NCBI RefSeq assembly: GCF_036321145.2
Contig: NC_086237.1
Coordinates: 37,936,337-38,000,336 of the forward strand
Direction of reading: 5' to 3'
Length of the DNA stretch: 64,000 nt
Origin: Pelmatolapia mariae
Taxonomy: Eukaryota; Chordata; Actinopteri; Cichliformes; Cichlidae
Of the stretch, positions 32,169-43,380 are shown piece after piece; position 1 is the first letter of the stretch; every line of letters starts with the position of its first letter. The translations under genes and the position numbers were made by a program. The notes beneath the pieces are model-generated. The model was not told the DNA's origin. It ran no database searches and was given only the letters and a program-made list of their open reading frames with translations.

Positions 32169-32756
32169 TCAGTAGATGCCCGGCACGAAGCTGCGGAAGC
32201 CGTACAGCGCGTCCTGCCGCAGGCAGCTGTAGTCCTCGGGGACGGCGGGGCTGCCCGGGCTGGATGCGCAGTAGGCCGGGGAGGAGGAGGATGAGGAGCC
32301 GCTGGAGCTCCAGGAGCAGGCATCGCTGCCCGGGCTAGGGGCCTCGGCTAGGCACGGGCTGAGCAGCACGGGCGGCTCGCCGACCTTACCCGCCTGCAGA
32401 TCCGCGATGCGGATGGTCTCGGACAGCGCCCAGATGTAGTTGTGCGCGAACCGCAGAGTCTCGATTTTCGTCAGCTTCGTCTCGTCCGGGAATGAGGGCA
32501 GCACGCCGCGCAGCGCGTCCAGCGCGTCGTTCAGGTTGTGCATGCGGTTACGCTCGCGGTCGTTGGCTTTCAGGCGCCGGTTCTTCTTCACCACTTGCAC
32601 CGTCACGTCGCTGTGCGCGCGACCGCGACGCCGCTGCTTCTTCTGCTGCTGCTCGGGCTGCGGGGACGCGCAGCGCGGGCCGCGGGACTCCTCGTCTTCG
32701 CTGTGCGGGAAGAAGTTGCAGCTGTTGCTGTCGATGTCGGAGTAGAGCGAGTCCAT
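32169..32756 (-). CDS. neurog1: Neurogenin 1, proneural bHLH transcription factor
   Basis: A complete 195-residue single coding exon, similar in length to other teleost neurogenins. The bHLH domain spans about residues 59-114: basic region with LKANDRERNRMHNLN, helix 1 with DALDALRGVLPSFP, then KLTKIETLRFAHNYIWAL of helix 2. The N-terminus MDSLYSDIDSNSC and the C-terminal FVPGIY are typical of neurogenin 1, and the Ser-rich linker (about 148-168) is usual. The protein binds E-boxes as a heterodimer with E proteins and drives sensory and cranial ganglion neurogenesis (family knowledge). The start is fixed by the conserved MDS opening. It is unique in the window, in a GC-rich island, convergent to genes A-D, and its frame is undamaged. 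It is the best evidence that this is host chromosomal DNA. Confidence 0.96.
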   Translation of the reverse strand: MDSLYSDIDSNSCNFFPHSEDEESRGPRCASPQPEQQQKKQRRRGRAHSDVTVQVVKKNRRLKANDRERNRMHNLNDALDALRGVLPSFPDETKLTKIETLRFAHNYIWALSETIRIADLQAGKVGEPPVLLSPCLAEAPSPGSDACSWSSSGSSSSSSPAYCASSPGSPAVPEDYSCLRQDALYGFRSFVPGIY

Positions 32757-33589
32757 GACTGCGGGGAGAGGAGAGGAGGCGTGAGGGATCCACGCAAGAG
32801 GAATTCACCTGAAGTCTGTGGCAGTTCGGAGCGGCGCGCGTGTCTCTGCGTGTTTTCTGCTCTGGATCAGCTCGTGCGATCCGGTGAGCCTGGCACACGA
32901 CCGGCCTCAGCCCGCTTATATAGCGTGCTTGGGACAATGACCGGCCCCCTGCCCCCGCGCCCCCTGTGACCCCCCCCCCCCGGCCTGGCATTAGCGCGCA
33001 AGATGAGGGGATGAATGCTGCGGCAGGTCTGCCCCGTGCCGCGGGAGAAGCTCATTAACATAATGACGCCGCGCAGAGAAGCGTGCCGGTAATCACGGCC
33101 AGCCAATCAGAGCGCGCGGCCGGCCACGCGAACTACACGCAATGCCCCCCCGCGAGACAGAAAGAACCAAACCCACTACGAGAGTTTAAACCAAAAACAT
33201 GAAAAAAGGTGGAAGAAGAAAGCAGAGGCAGAGAGACCTCCACCTCCTCCACCCCGCCGGGCTGAGACACGCTTCGGAGAATCCATCCATCCATCCTCTG
33301 CTCACTGCTCCACAAACAGAAAGAGGAGCAGCAGCAGAAGGAGAAAGGAGCTTCATCCTAACAAAGAAAACTAGTCCTTTCTACCCGGAAGTCTTCGTCA
33401 CTGTTCGGCTTTTTCCTTAACGTGAAGAGAAACGTCTCAAAGTTTAACTTGCACCTGCTCATTCTGTGCACCTCAGCAGCCATACAAAAAAACTACTGTT
33501 CACCTTTAAATCCGACAGACGTGCAACTATGAAGCCTTTCACAATAAAAGTCTGACCACCAACAGCTTTTAAACATAATTATTATGTGC
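32757..33589 (-). promoter_or_regulatory. neurog1 5' UTR, GC-rich promoter and upstream region
   Basis: CpG-dense DNA from about 32160 to 33135 covers the coding exon and promoter. Further upstream the sequence becomes mixed, with a (CCAT)n stretch near 33284-33300 and an AATAAA near 33543 on the plus strand. The unique sequence ends at about 33588, where ATTATTATGTG meets CTCCGGACCCCGGGGG of the 490-bp module. No second gene is seen in it. Confidence 0.6.
32915..32922 (-). promoter_or_regulatory. TATA box of neurog1
   Basis: TATATAAG on the minus strand, 159 bp upstream of the neurog1 ATG, in otherwise GC-rich DNA. It predicts transcription start near 32885 and a 5' UTR of about 130 bases. 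Confidence 0.75.
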
Positions 33590-34932
33590 TCCGGACCCCG
33601 GGGGTTCCAGAGTACCCCTGGGTCGCATTTCACAGGCCGAGCATCAGGGTTGGCTCCCGCGTGTGGTAACAGACAATACGGTGAAGCGACACGCAAGCTA
33701 CGCGAAAGCTGTGCTCTGTCCGTGTCCCAGCCTCCACCACACTCTGTTCCGTGTGTGTTTTGCACAACACCCCCCCCCCCAAAAAAAAGAACCAACCCAA
33801 TATCAATCCTGGCCTAATGTTACTTGTTGTACTAGTCAGCATTGTACTTTGTGATATTTCACTGCCCTGCATATATAAAGATTGCATACAATTTCACCTT
33901 GCTTAATTTGTTTTTGTTATTTTTTTTTATTCAGCGCATGAGACTCAATTTCAGACCCTCTCCATGAGACCTGCGCCTATGTTCCTGAGCTTTTGTTCAT
34001 GAGCCTGTGTTCATGAGCCTGTGTTCATGCTTATCACACATCTGTCCTCCACAAGCCAGGGAGTTTCGCGTAATACAAGCGCTATCCTCTCACGTCGCCT
34101 TCTCCACTGGGTCGTATTTCACAGGCCGTGCATCAGGGTTGGCTCCCGCGTGTGGTAACAGACAATACGGTGAAGCGACACGCAAGCTACGCGAAAGCTC
34201 TGCTCTGTCCGTGTCCCAGCCTCCACCACACTCTGTTCCGTGTGTGTTTTGCACAACACCCCCCCCAAAAAAAAAAGAACCAACCCAATATCACTCCCGG
34301 CCTAATGTTACTTGTTGTACTAGTCAGCATTGCACTTTGTGATATTTCACTACCCTGCATATAAAAAGACTGCATACAATTTCACCTTGCTTAATTTGTT
34401 TTTGTTATTTTTTTTTATTCAGCGCATGAGACTCAATTTCAGACCCTCTCCATGAGACCTGCGCCTGTTTTCATGAGCTTGTGTTCATGAGCCTGTGTTC
34501 ATGAGCCTGTGTTCATGCTTATCACACATCTGTCCTCCACAAGCCAGGGAGTTTCGCGTAATACAAGCGCTATCCTCTCACGTCGCCTTCTCCACTGGGT
34601 CGTATTTCACAGGCCGCGCATCAGGGTTGGCTCCTGCGTGTGGTAACAGACAATACGGTGAAGCGACACGCAAGCTACGCGAAAGCTGTGCTCTGTCCGT
34701 GTCCCAGCCTCCACCACACTCTGTTCCGTGTGTGTTTTGCACAACCCCCCCCCCCAAAAAAAACAGAACCAACCCAATATCACTCCCGGCCTACAATTTC
34801 ACCTTGCCTAATTTGTTTTTTTTTTTTTTTTTATTCAGCGCATGAGACTCAATTTCAGACCCTCTCCATGAGACCTGCGCCTGTGTTCATGAGCTTGTGT
34901 TCATGAGCCTGTGTTCATGAGCCTGTGTTCAT
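33589..34932 (+). repeat. Three 490-bp modules next to neurog1
   Basis: Modules at about 33589-34040, 34040-34530 and 34530-34932, in reversed orientation relative to the left side of the window. The first is joined directly to unique neurog1 upstream DNA. The last ends in 14-bp motifs at TGTTCATG and changes abruptly at 34933 to sequence corresponding to 7773 backwards. One TATA-like motif is altered to CATATAAAAAGAC (near 34358). Confidence 0.8.
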
Positions 34933-35692
34933 GCGATCTTGATCGACTAACCACCAGGCAGAGCATCTCCACTCGATCTCTTAGTTCAACCGAGGTTTTT
35001 TCAACCGCAAGTATGCCCTGCTGCGCAGATCTCCAGCTTCTTAAGAAAAGCAAGTGCCTCACGCCAAAAAACTAGCTCATGTACACGAGTGTCACTTTGG
35101 GAAATGTAAAGTGTTGTTCACTTGGATGTCTTTTGTGTACAGCGGTACGGTTTGCTTTTACATTATGATCAAAGTATTGTTTTCTTTTGTGTACAGCTGT
35201 ATGCTTTGCTTTTTTTTTTAAAAAAATACGCTCTTCTCAACTGCACACAATTGTATCTGTATGTTGTTAGACGCTGCAATAAACAGATGCCTTTGCAGAC
35301 ACAGAGACTGTGTGGTTAATGATTGTGCCCATCACATACCCTTTGCGTTTAGTTTATGCTCTTCTTAACTGTGTACAATTTTATCTGTATGTTCTTAAAC
35401 ACTGCAATAAACCGATGCCTTTGCAGACACAGAGACTGTGTGGTTAATGATTGTGCCCATCACATTTGAATATGTATGTTGTTACACAGTACAATAAATG
35501 AATGTTATACAGAATGTAACTGACATTCACCATTTTAGAATAGTTTTTATTATACACAAATATAACACTTGTAGTAGAAATACTTGTGGTTCTTTATTAT
35601 ACAAAAATATGTTGGATGCAGTAGCCAAACTCATAATGGCAATACTTGTAATGGCAATACATCTACTATACTTGTAGTAGGTTTTTTATGTA
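34933..35692 (-). repeat. Truncated copy of the frameshifted-gene 5' region and 131-bp pair
   Basis: Corresponds to about 7015-7773 reversed. The main frameshifted ORF (7799-8398) is absent because the copy is cut at CGATCTTGATCGACTAACC. The 131-bp pair is retained (about 35275-35470). Confidence 0.75.
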
Positions 35693-36040
35693 TCATACAC
35701 ACAGATAAGCTGTTAGTTTGTCAATCCATTCACAGAAACTTCTCACGGTATGTTTGGTGTTACATTCTGAACAAGCTTTGTTCACACACGCGCAGGTCGT
35801 GTGACCGCATAGCATCATGTACACTCTGCGCTGGTTACAGTCAACGCAGGTAACATCTGACACGCAGCTGGTGTGCACCGGTCGATAAAATGCGCATTCT
35901 ACCTTACACATAAAACACATTCGTTTCCCAGTTACCCTCACGTTCTCCTTGATGCATGCCTCAAAGGAAACATGTCCGCAGCTTAACATGTACATCTGTC
36001 TAAGTTCACAACAACACACACAAGTCAGCACATGTCCCAT
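35693..36040 (-). CDS. Small double-RING protein, copy 2
   Basis: 115 residues, same stop as copy 1. One change lies in the second RING (CGHAT to CGHTT, residue 81), between metal ligands and so probably tolerated. All ligands of the second RING are kept. This copy lies nearest neurog1 and, like copy 1, lacks the two-base deletion found in copies 3 and 4. Confidence 0.6.
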   Translation of the reverse strand: MGHVLTCVCCCELRQMYMLSCGHVSFEACIKENVRVTGKRMCFMCKVECAFYRPVHTSCVSDVTCVDCNQRRVYMMLCGHTTCACVNKACSECNTKHTVRSFCEWIDKLTAYLCV

Positions 36041-36326
36041 GTGACCCCACAGTGGCTAGCGCGGAGGAAGTTGAAGTTGAAGGCTCTGGCTGAGGCTCCG
36101 GTTGAGGTTTATTGAAAGACGCAGTTATTGCTGTGGCTAAAGACTCTTCTTCAGAGTCTGCAACAGGCTCGGGCATCGCTTCAATTTCTTCTTCCGCTTG
36201 GGTTTGCTCTTGCCTACAGCTTGCCCTCTCTGTTAAGGTCAAACTATCAGTATACTTTGCTCGAAGAGACCTCCACTGAGTTGGTGCATCGAGCTCAAAA
36301 TTTAAAATGTGTACACCAAATGTACT
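36006..36326 (-). CDS. Possible acidic upstream exon, copy 2
   Basis: Same open frame as 6381-6701, reversed, with a small substitution (Thr to Arg-coding change is on the opposite strand and not meaningful). The 5' side again runs into the minisatellite, here with TTGAGAGAGTT variants. Confidence 0.3.
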   Translation of the reverse strand, partial: STFGVHILNFELDAPTQWRSLRAKYTDSLTLTERASCRQEQTQAEEEIEAMPEPVADSEEESLATAITASFNKPQPEPQPEPSTSTSSALATVGSHGTCADLCVLL

Positions 36327-36982
36327 TTCTCGGTCGGGACTCTCGGTCGGGAAAACTCTCTCAATCGGGAAAACTCCCTCGGTCGGGAAAGTTTTGGTGT
36401 AAAGAAAGGTTTGCCGTTTTGATGGATTCTGTGTAATGTACGTGAAATGGCATGGATTTTGTGTGATGCAAAAGAAATAAATGTCATGGGAAAGCAATAC
36501 TTTGGATTTCGTTTTTTATTATTCTCAACACAATCACCTACATTTTACATCTTTTACAATGTTAAAAACGATACACATACACAAGTTGACCATGATTTCC
36601 TACAAATGCTTGTGTGGCGTTTGTAGGCCTGTGTGGCGTTTCATCATTGTGCAAGATGAACCACGGCACAACATTTCACATACCCATGATAAAATGAAAC
36701 AATGAAAATGACAGCTGGTCTGAAAATACCAGCCTGAGTCTATGAAACACACTGCCTGTTTGAAAACTTTCTCATTTGGACTCTCGGTCGGGAAAAGTCT
36801 CTCGGTCGGGACTCTCGGTCGGGAAAACTTTCCCGGTCGGAACTCTCGGTCGGGAAAACTTTCTCGGTTGGGAAAACTTTCCCATTCTCATGGATTCTGT
36901 GTAATGTACGTGAAATGGCATGGATTTTGTGTGATGCAAAAGAAATAAATGTCAAGTCAAAGTTATACTTTGGATTTCGTTT
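36327..36982 (-). repeat. Short minisatellite blocks and one spacer
   Basis: Two short CTCGGTCGGG blocks (36327-36390 and 36780-36875) around one spacer, then part of a second spacer cut at GGATTTCGTTTTGACCCC (36983). Much shorter than the corresponding array at 3586-6385. Confidence 0.8.
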
Positions 36983-37141
36983 TGACCCCCCCCCCCCTCC
37001 CTTTTTTTTTTTTTTTTGGTCCAGGGTGCACAAGGGTTAAGGGATCGAGCGCCTGAAACACGGACAGTTTGTTGATATTGTAAAAAAAAATTCAGCCACA
37101 GGGGGGCGTTTTAAAAACGCACTCCCCTGTTGCGCATGTCC

Positions 37142-37327
37142 CTAATGGTATGCCCCCCCGTGCATCATCATTTCCCTCCGTGGATACCACGCCCATTTAA
37201 ATTTTTCTCCTAGTTTCGTGCAGGCCAATATTTTGTACAGTTCAATATCGACACCGCGCTCGGTCTTCCGACCGCCATATGATTCTCCTGACCGACCTAT
37301 GATTATATCGGGTGCGCTTGATTGCAA
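37142..37327 (-). other. Small ORF of 61 codons, copy 3 (doubtful)
   Basis: Same as 9526-9711, reversed, frame kept; see that entry for doubts. 37328-37651 shows no other gene. Confidence 0.25.
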
Positions 37328-37651
37328 TAAAAATAAACTGTTGTGGCATACTTGTAACTACCTTGCTTGAATAAAAGTGTTCACATTTCATGTTCGTGTG
37401 CGGTGTTGTGCATCACATTGGACACTTGGAAACACTCACCTTTTAGATGAATTTCAGCTATATAATCTGTGGCTGCATGTGTAAGGAAACACATTGACGC
37501 TCATTTGTCATGTATACACAAGGTGTTTATTTGAAATAAGTTGCACTTCACAATTAGCACACCTACGATAAGCCGCATCACATTTGAGTAATTCATCCAC
37601 TCTTATTACTTGAAATTTGGTGCACATTCAATATGTACATGTAGTCGTTAG

Positions 37652-37986
37652 TTACAGTTGTACAGAGCTATCCAGAATGGGCCTTCTTCTGAAGTAGCTC
37701 CACACGATGTCACATAGACCAGGATCACTGGGGTGATGAGACCTGTTGGATGCATACTGGCTGGTCGATGTGATCAACAGAGGCTTCGCTTTGACTGAGT
37801 ATGCTAAATACAACATATTAGCGACGTGGATTCTTTGCACCGTGGCCTAGTCGTGTAACCCGACGTCTTATAGCACGACGCCTCAAGGTGACCCGTTGTC
37901 GCCACTTTAAGCTCATTCGGACATTCTCGACCTATATTGGGAATAATGGTAACCCGTAGCTTGTTGGTTAGCGAACTAGCCTGCAT
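37652..37986 (-). CDS. Two small ORFs divergent from gene A scrap, copy 3
   Basis: Copies of 8867-9201, reversed and with the same frames. Its divergent partner is only the truncated gene A at 38130. Confidence 0.3.
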
Positions 37987-38129
37987 GTATTGGTGATGTA
38001 CCTTGACTTGTGAACTTTACCTAAATAAAGAAATGTAATACTTTGCCAGCACTGTGTCGTTCAATATCATACAGACAAAAGTGTAACATTTCACTTCTAT
38101 CTTCACGTGTCTTCACAAACACTAATACA

Positions 38130-38321
38130 ATGGGTGCGGGAGAATCAAGAGTCCGTGTCACAGCTGTGTTCTTACTCGTAGGGCTCATGATCGTTAATGC
38201 TACCCTTAGCTTTAGGGGTCCAGTAACGTATCTGATGGATTCCGGATCCTACAGGTGCTCCGTCTTCATGGCGGTTGCGTTTGACTGGATCTTGGTTCAC
38301 TTCGGACTGTTGTTCCCGTAG
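38130..38321 (+). pseudogene. Gene A 5' fragment fused to foreign tail, copy 2
   Basis: The first 140 coding bases of gene A (to 38269) continue into the antisense of the frameshifted gene. The frame stays open for 17 more codons and stops at 38319-38321, so a 63-residue chimera could be made: N-terminal signal or anchor plus MAVAFDWILVHFGLLFP. Thr in the hydrophobic segment reads Met (GLTIV to GLMIV). Probably a dead end. Confidence 0.6.
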
Positions 38322-39196
38322 TTATAATAAGCTGCCAGCAAAGTGTAACCCTCCCCGAATCCGACAGGGTCCTTTCCAGATGAGCTGGTGTTTCTAACAG
38401 GCAGAGGCCGGGGTGTCGCTTCGGCGAAGAGTGTGGGACTGTCATTATTCGGCTTCAAGTTTCTGTGAACGACAGGTGGATTGTCTGACGCCGACCTCGG
38501 GAACACTGTCTTTATTGCACGTCCTGGGATTTAGATCCCTGTCAACAGGTGGTGCTCTGAAATCCGTAGGTTGTACAGCCCCGCTTCTGTGAACAACAGG
38601 CGGATTGTCCGACGCCAGCCTCGGGAACACTGTGTCTGTATTACGCATTCTAGGTTTTAGATTCCTGTGAACGACAGGTGGCCCTCTGAGGTCTGTACGC
38701 CGGTCTATTACCTCGCAATGCGGATCTGATCTCAGTTTTAAGCCTTCGAGCTTATCACAGAACTTGATCTGATCGGCGCTTTGAGTCTGGTGACATTGCA
38801 GTTCTCTGATCATGTCGTAGTCTTCTTTGCCATCTGAAAGCTTGCTCACATCCTTCATACAATAACGTATGAGCGATTGCATGTCTGGGAACGTAAGCTG
38901 GTGAGGCGACTGCGCGGTAGACAATAGGATGTATCGTGTGTACGTGTCGTCTGCACCGATTGCGTATTTCAATGTGGTTCCCTTGCCTCTGATCAACAAC
39001 AAGAAGTCGAATGCAAATCCTTGTGAACCAACTGTACTTGACACGTAAGGAAGTTATCGCTTCGTTGCGATCTTGATCGACTAACCACCAGGCAGAGCAT
39101 CTCCACTCGATCTCTTAGTTCAACCGAGGTTTTTTCAACCGCAAGTATGCCCTGCTGCGCAGATCTCCAGCTTCTTAAGAAAAGCAAGTGCCTCAC
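38297..39196 (-). pseudogene. Repeat-containing gene with frameshifts, copy 2
   Basis: ORFs at 39196-38993, 39044-38445 and 38506-38297 match copy 1. They share the two-base loss in the second internal repeat. In addition ten bases (AAAAACGTGG in copy 1) are missing near 38320, so the last ORF ends in NNSPK rather than continuing. Confidence 0.5.
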
Positions 39197-39764
39197 GCCA
39201 AAAAACTAGCTCATGTACACGAGTGTCACTTTGGGAAATGCAAAGTGTTGTTCACTTGGATGTCTTTTGTGTACAGCGGTACGGTTTGCTTTTACATTAT
39301 GATCAAAGTATTGTTTTCTTTTGTGTACAGCTGTATGCTTTGCTTTCTTTTTAAAAAAAATACGCTCTTCTCAACTGCACACAATTGTATCTGTATGTTG
39401 TTAGACGCTGCAATAAACAGATGCCTTTGCAGACACAGAGACTGTGTGGTTAATGATTGTGCCCATCACATACCCTTTGCGTTTAGTTTATGCTCTTCTT
39501 AACTGTGTACAATTTTATCTGTATGTTCTTAAACACTGCAATAAACCGATGCCTTTGCAGACACAGAGACTGTGTGGTTAATGATTGTGCCCATCACATT
39601 TGAATATGTATGTTGTTACACAGTACAATAAATGAATGTTATACAGAATGTAACTGACATTCACCATTTTAGAATAGTTTTTATTATACACAAATATAAC
39701 ACTTGTAGTAGAAATACTTGTGGTTCTTTATTATACAAAAATATGTTGGATGCAGTAGCCAAAC

Positions 39765-40172
39765 TCATAATGGCAATACTTGTAATGGCAATACATCTAC
39801 TATACTTGTAGTAGGTTTTTTATGTATCATACACAGATAAGCTGTTAGTTTGTCAATCCATTCACAGAAACTTCTCACGGTATGTTTGGTGTTACATTCT
39901 GAACAAGCTTTGTTCACACACGCGCAGGTCGCGTGACCGCATAGCATCATGTACACTCTGCGCTGGTTACAGTCAACGCAGGTAACATCTGACACGCAGC
40001 TGGTGTGCACCGGTCGATAAAATGCGCATTCTACCTTACACATAAAACACATTCGTTTCCCAGTTACCCTCACGTTCTCCTTGATGCATGCCTCAAAGGA
40101 AACATGTCCGCAGCTTAACATGTACATCTGTCTAAGTTCACAACAACACACACAAGTCAGCACATGTCCCAT
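39765..40172 (-). CDS. Small double-RING protein, copy 3, extended C-terminus
   Basis: Same as copy 1 through the second RING and TAYLC. A two-base deletion in the CACACA run near 39835 removes the usual stop, so the ORF runs 20 residues further (MIHKKPTTSIVDV) to 135 residues. Metal ligands are unchanged. Whether the tail matters is unknown. Confidence 0.55.
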   Translation of the reverse strand: MGHVLTCVCCCELRQMYMLSCGHVSFEACIKENVRVTGKRMCFMCKVECAFYRPVHTSCVSDVTCVDCNQRRVYMMLCGHATCACVNKACSECNTKHTVRSFCEWIDKLTAYLCMIHKKPTTSIVDVLPLQVLPL

Positions 40173-40458
40173 GTGACCCCACAGTGGCTAGCGCGGAGGA
40201 AGTTGAAGTTGAAGGCTCTGGCTGAGGCTCCGGTTGACGTTTATTGAAAGACGCAGTTATTGCTGTGGCTAAAGACTCTTCTTCAGAGTCTGCAACAGGC
40301 TCGGGCATCGCTTCAATTTCTTCTTCCGCTTGGGTTTGCTCTTGCCTACAGCTTGCCCTCTCTGTTAAGGTCAAACTATCAGTATACTTTGCTCGAAGAG
40401 ACCTCCACTGAGTTGGTGCATCGAGCTCAAAATTTAAAATGTGTACACCAAATGTACT
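40138..40458 (-). CDS. Possible acidic upstream exon, copy 3
   Basis: Same frame as 6381-6701; one Pro reads Arg (NKPQPE to NKRQPE). See the first copy for the two explanations. Confidence 0.3.
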   Translation of the reverse strand, partial: STFGVHILNFELDAPTQWRSLRAKYTDSLTLTERASCRQEQTQAEEEIEAMPEPVADSEEESLATAITASFNKRQPEPQPEPSTSTSSALATVGSHGTCADLCVLL

Positions 40459-43380
40459 TTCTCGGTCGGGACTCTCGGTCGGGAAAACTCTCTCAGTCGG
40501 GAAAACTCCCTCGGTCGGGAAAGTTTTGGTGTAAAGAAAGGTTTGCCGTTTTGATGGATTCTGTGTAATGTACGTGAAATGGCATGGATTTTGTGTGATG
40601 CAAAAGAAATAAATGTCATGGGAAAGCAATACTTTGGATTTCGTTTTTTATTATTCTCAACACAATCACCTACATTTTACATCTTTTACAATGTTAAAAA
40701 CGATACACATACAAAAGTTGACCATGATTTCCTACAAATGCTTGTGTGGCGTTTGTAGGCCTGTGTGGCGTTTCATCATTGTGCAAGATGAACCACGGCA
40801 CAACATTTCACATACCCATGATAAAATGAAACAATGAAAATGACAGCTGGTCTGAAAATACCAGCCTGAGTCTATGAAACACACTGCCTGTTTGAAAACT
40901 TTCTCATTTGGACTCTCGGTCGGGAAAAATTTCTCGGTCGGGACTCTCGGTCGGGAAAACTTTCTCGGTCGGGACTCTCGGTCGGGAAAACTCTCTCGGT
41001 CGGGACTCTCGGTCGGGAAAACTTTCTCGGTCGGGACTCTCGGTCGGGAAAACTCTCTCGGTCGGGAAAACTATCTCGGTCGGGAAAACTTTCTCGGTTG
41101 GGAAAACTGTCTCGGTCGGGACTCTCGGTCGGGACTCTCGGTCGGGAAAACTTTCCCGGTCGGGACTCTCGGTCGGGAAAGTTTTGGTGTAAAGAAAGTT
41201 TGGCCGTTTTGATGGATTCTGTGTAATGTACGTGAAATGGCATGGATTTTGTGTGATGCAAAAGAAATAAATGTTATGGCAAAGTTATACTTTGGATTTC
41301 GTTTTTTTTTTATGATTATCAACACATTCATCTACATTTTACATCTTTTACAATGTTAATAACGATACAGATACAAAAGTTGACCATGATTTCCTACAAA
41401 TGCCTGTGTGGCGTTCAGGACTCATATCTGGCTTAGCAATCATCATTGTGTAAGATGAACCACGGCACTTCACATACCCATGATAAAATGAAACAATGAA
41501 AATGACAGCTGATCTGAAAATACCAGCCTGAGTTTGTGAAACACACTGCCTGTTTGAAAACTTCCTCATTTGGACTCTCGGTCGGGAAAACTTTCTCGGT
41601 CGGGACTCTCGGTCGGGAAAACTCTCTCGGTCGGGACTCTCGGTCGGGAAAACTTTCTCGGTCGGGACTCTCGGTCGGGAAAACTCTCTCGGTCGGGACT
41701 CTCCGTCGGGAAAACTTTCTCGGTCGGGAAAACTTTCCCATTTTCATGGATTCTGTGTAATGTACGTGAAATGGCATGGATTTTGTGTGATGCAAAAGAA
41801 ATAAATGTCAAGTCAATGTTATACTTTGGATTTCGTTTTTTTAATTATTCTCAACACATTCATCTACATTTTACATCTTTTACAATGTTAAAAACGATAC
41901 AGATACAAAAGTTGACCATGATTTCCTACAAATGCCTGTGTGGCGTTCAGGACTCATATCTGGCTTAGCAATCATCATTGTGTAAGATGAACCACGGCAC
42001 AACATTTCACATACCCATGATAAAATGAAACAATGAAAATGGCAGCTGATCTGAAAATACCAGACTGAGTTTGTGAAACACACTGCCTGTTTGAAAACTT
42101 CCTCATTTGGACTCTCGGTCGGGAAAACTCTCTCGGTCGGGAAAACTTTCTCGGTCGGGAAAAGTCTCTCGGTCGGGACTCTCGGTCGGGACTCTCGGTC
42201 GGGACTCTCGGTCGGGAAAACTTTCCCGGTCGGGACTCTCGGTCGGGAAAGTTTTGGTGTAAAGAAAGTTTGGCCGTTTTGATGGATTCTGTGTAATGTA
42301 CGTGAAATGGCATGGATTTTGTGTGATGCAAAAGAAATAAATGTTATGGCAAAGTTATACTTTGGATTTCGTTTTTTTTTTATGATTATCAACACATTCA
42401 TCTACATTTTACATCTTTTACAATGTTAATAACGATACAGATACAAAAGTTGACCATGATTTCCTACAAATGCCTGTGTGGCGTTCAGGACTCATATCTG
42501 GCTTAGCAATCATCATTGTGTAAGATGAACCACGGCACTTCACATACCCATGATAAAATGAAACAATGAAAATGACAGCTGATCTGAAAATACCAGACTG
42601 AGTTTGTGAAACACACTGCCTGTTTGAAAACTTCCTCATTTGGACTCTCGGTCGGGAAAACTCTCTCGGTCGGGAAAACTTTCTCGGTCGGGAAAAGTCT
42701 CTCGGTCGGGACTCTCGGTCGGGAAAACTTTCTCGGTCGGGACTCTCGGTCGGGAAAACTCTCTCGGTCGGGACACTCGGTCGGGAAAACTTTCTCAGTC
42801 GGGAAAACTTTCCCATTTTCATGGATTCTGTGTAATGTACGTGAAATGGCATGGATTTTGTGTGATGCAAAAGAAATAAATGTCAAGTCAAAGTTATACT
42901 TTGGATTTCGTTTTTTTTATTATTCTCAACACATTCATCTACACTTTGCAGCTTTTACAATGTTAAAAACGATACAGATACAAAAGTTGACCATGATTTC
43001 CTACAAATGCCTGTGTGGCGTTCAGGACTCATATCTGGCTTAGCAATCATCATTGTGTAAGATGAACCACGGCACAACATTTCACATACCCATGATAAAA
43101 TGAAACAATGAAAATGGCAGCTGATCTGAAAATACCAGACTGAGTTTGTGAAACACACTGCCTGTTTGAAAACTTCCTCATTTGGACTCTCGGTCGGGAA
43201 AACTCTCTCGGTCGGGAAAAGTCTCTCGGTCGGGACTCTCGGTCGGGAAAACTCTCTCGGTCGGGACTCTCGGTCGGGAAAACTTTCTCGGTCGGGACTC
43301 TCGGTCGGGACTCTCGGTCGGGAAAACTTTCTCGGTCGGGAAAACTCTCTCGGTCGGGACTCTCGGTCGGGAAAACCCTC
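40459..43380 (-). repeat. Minisatellite with 350-bp spacers, right array part 1
   Basis: Blocks of CTCGGTCGGG separated by spacers starting near 40555, 41205, 41745, 42285, 42820 and later. Two spacer types alternate: one with AAAGTTTTGGTGTAAAGAAAG at its edge (as next to the RING gene) and one with TTTCCCATTTTCATGGATTC. Block lengths range from about 70 to 280 bp. Confidence 0.85.

Noticed and set aside
32759..32808. A 50-bp 5' UTR intron in neurog1 (CAG/GTGAAT donor, CCCCGCAG acceptor)
   Set aside because: Sites look fair but 50 bp is shorter than normal vertebrate introns. Not annotated.
32440..32991. ORFs overlapping neurog1 in other frames and on the plus strand
   Set aside because: They are by-products of GC-rich coding sequence with rare stops; none has a recognisable domain.
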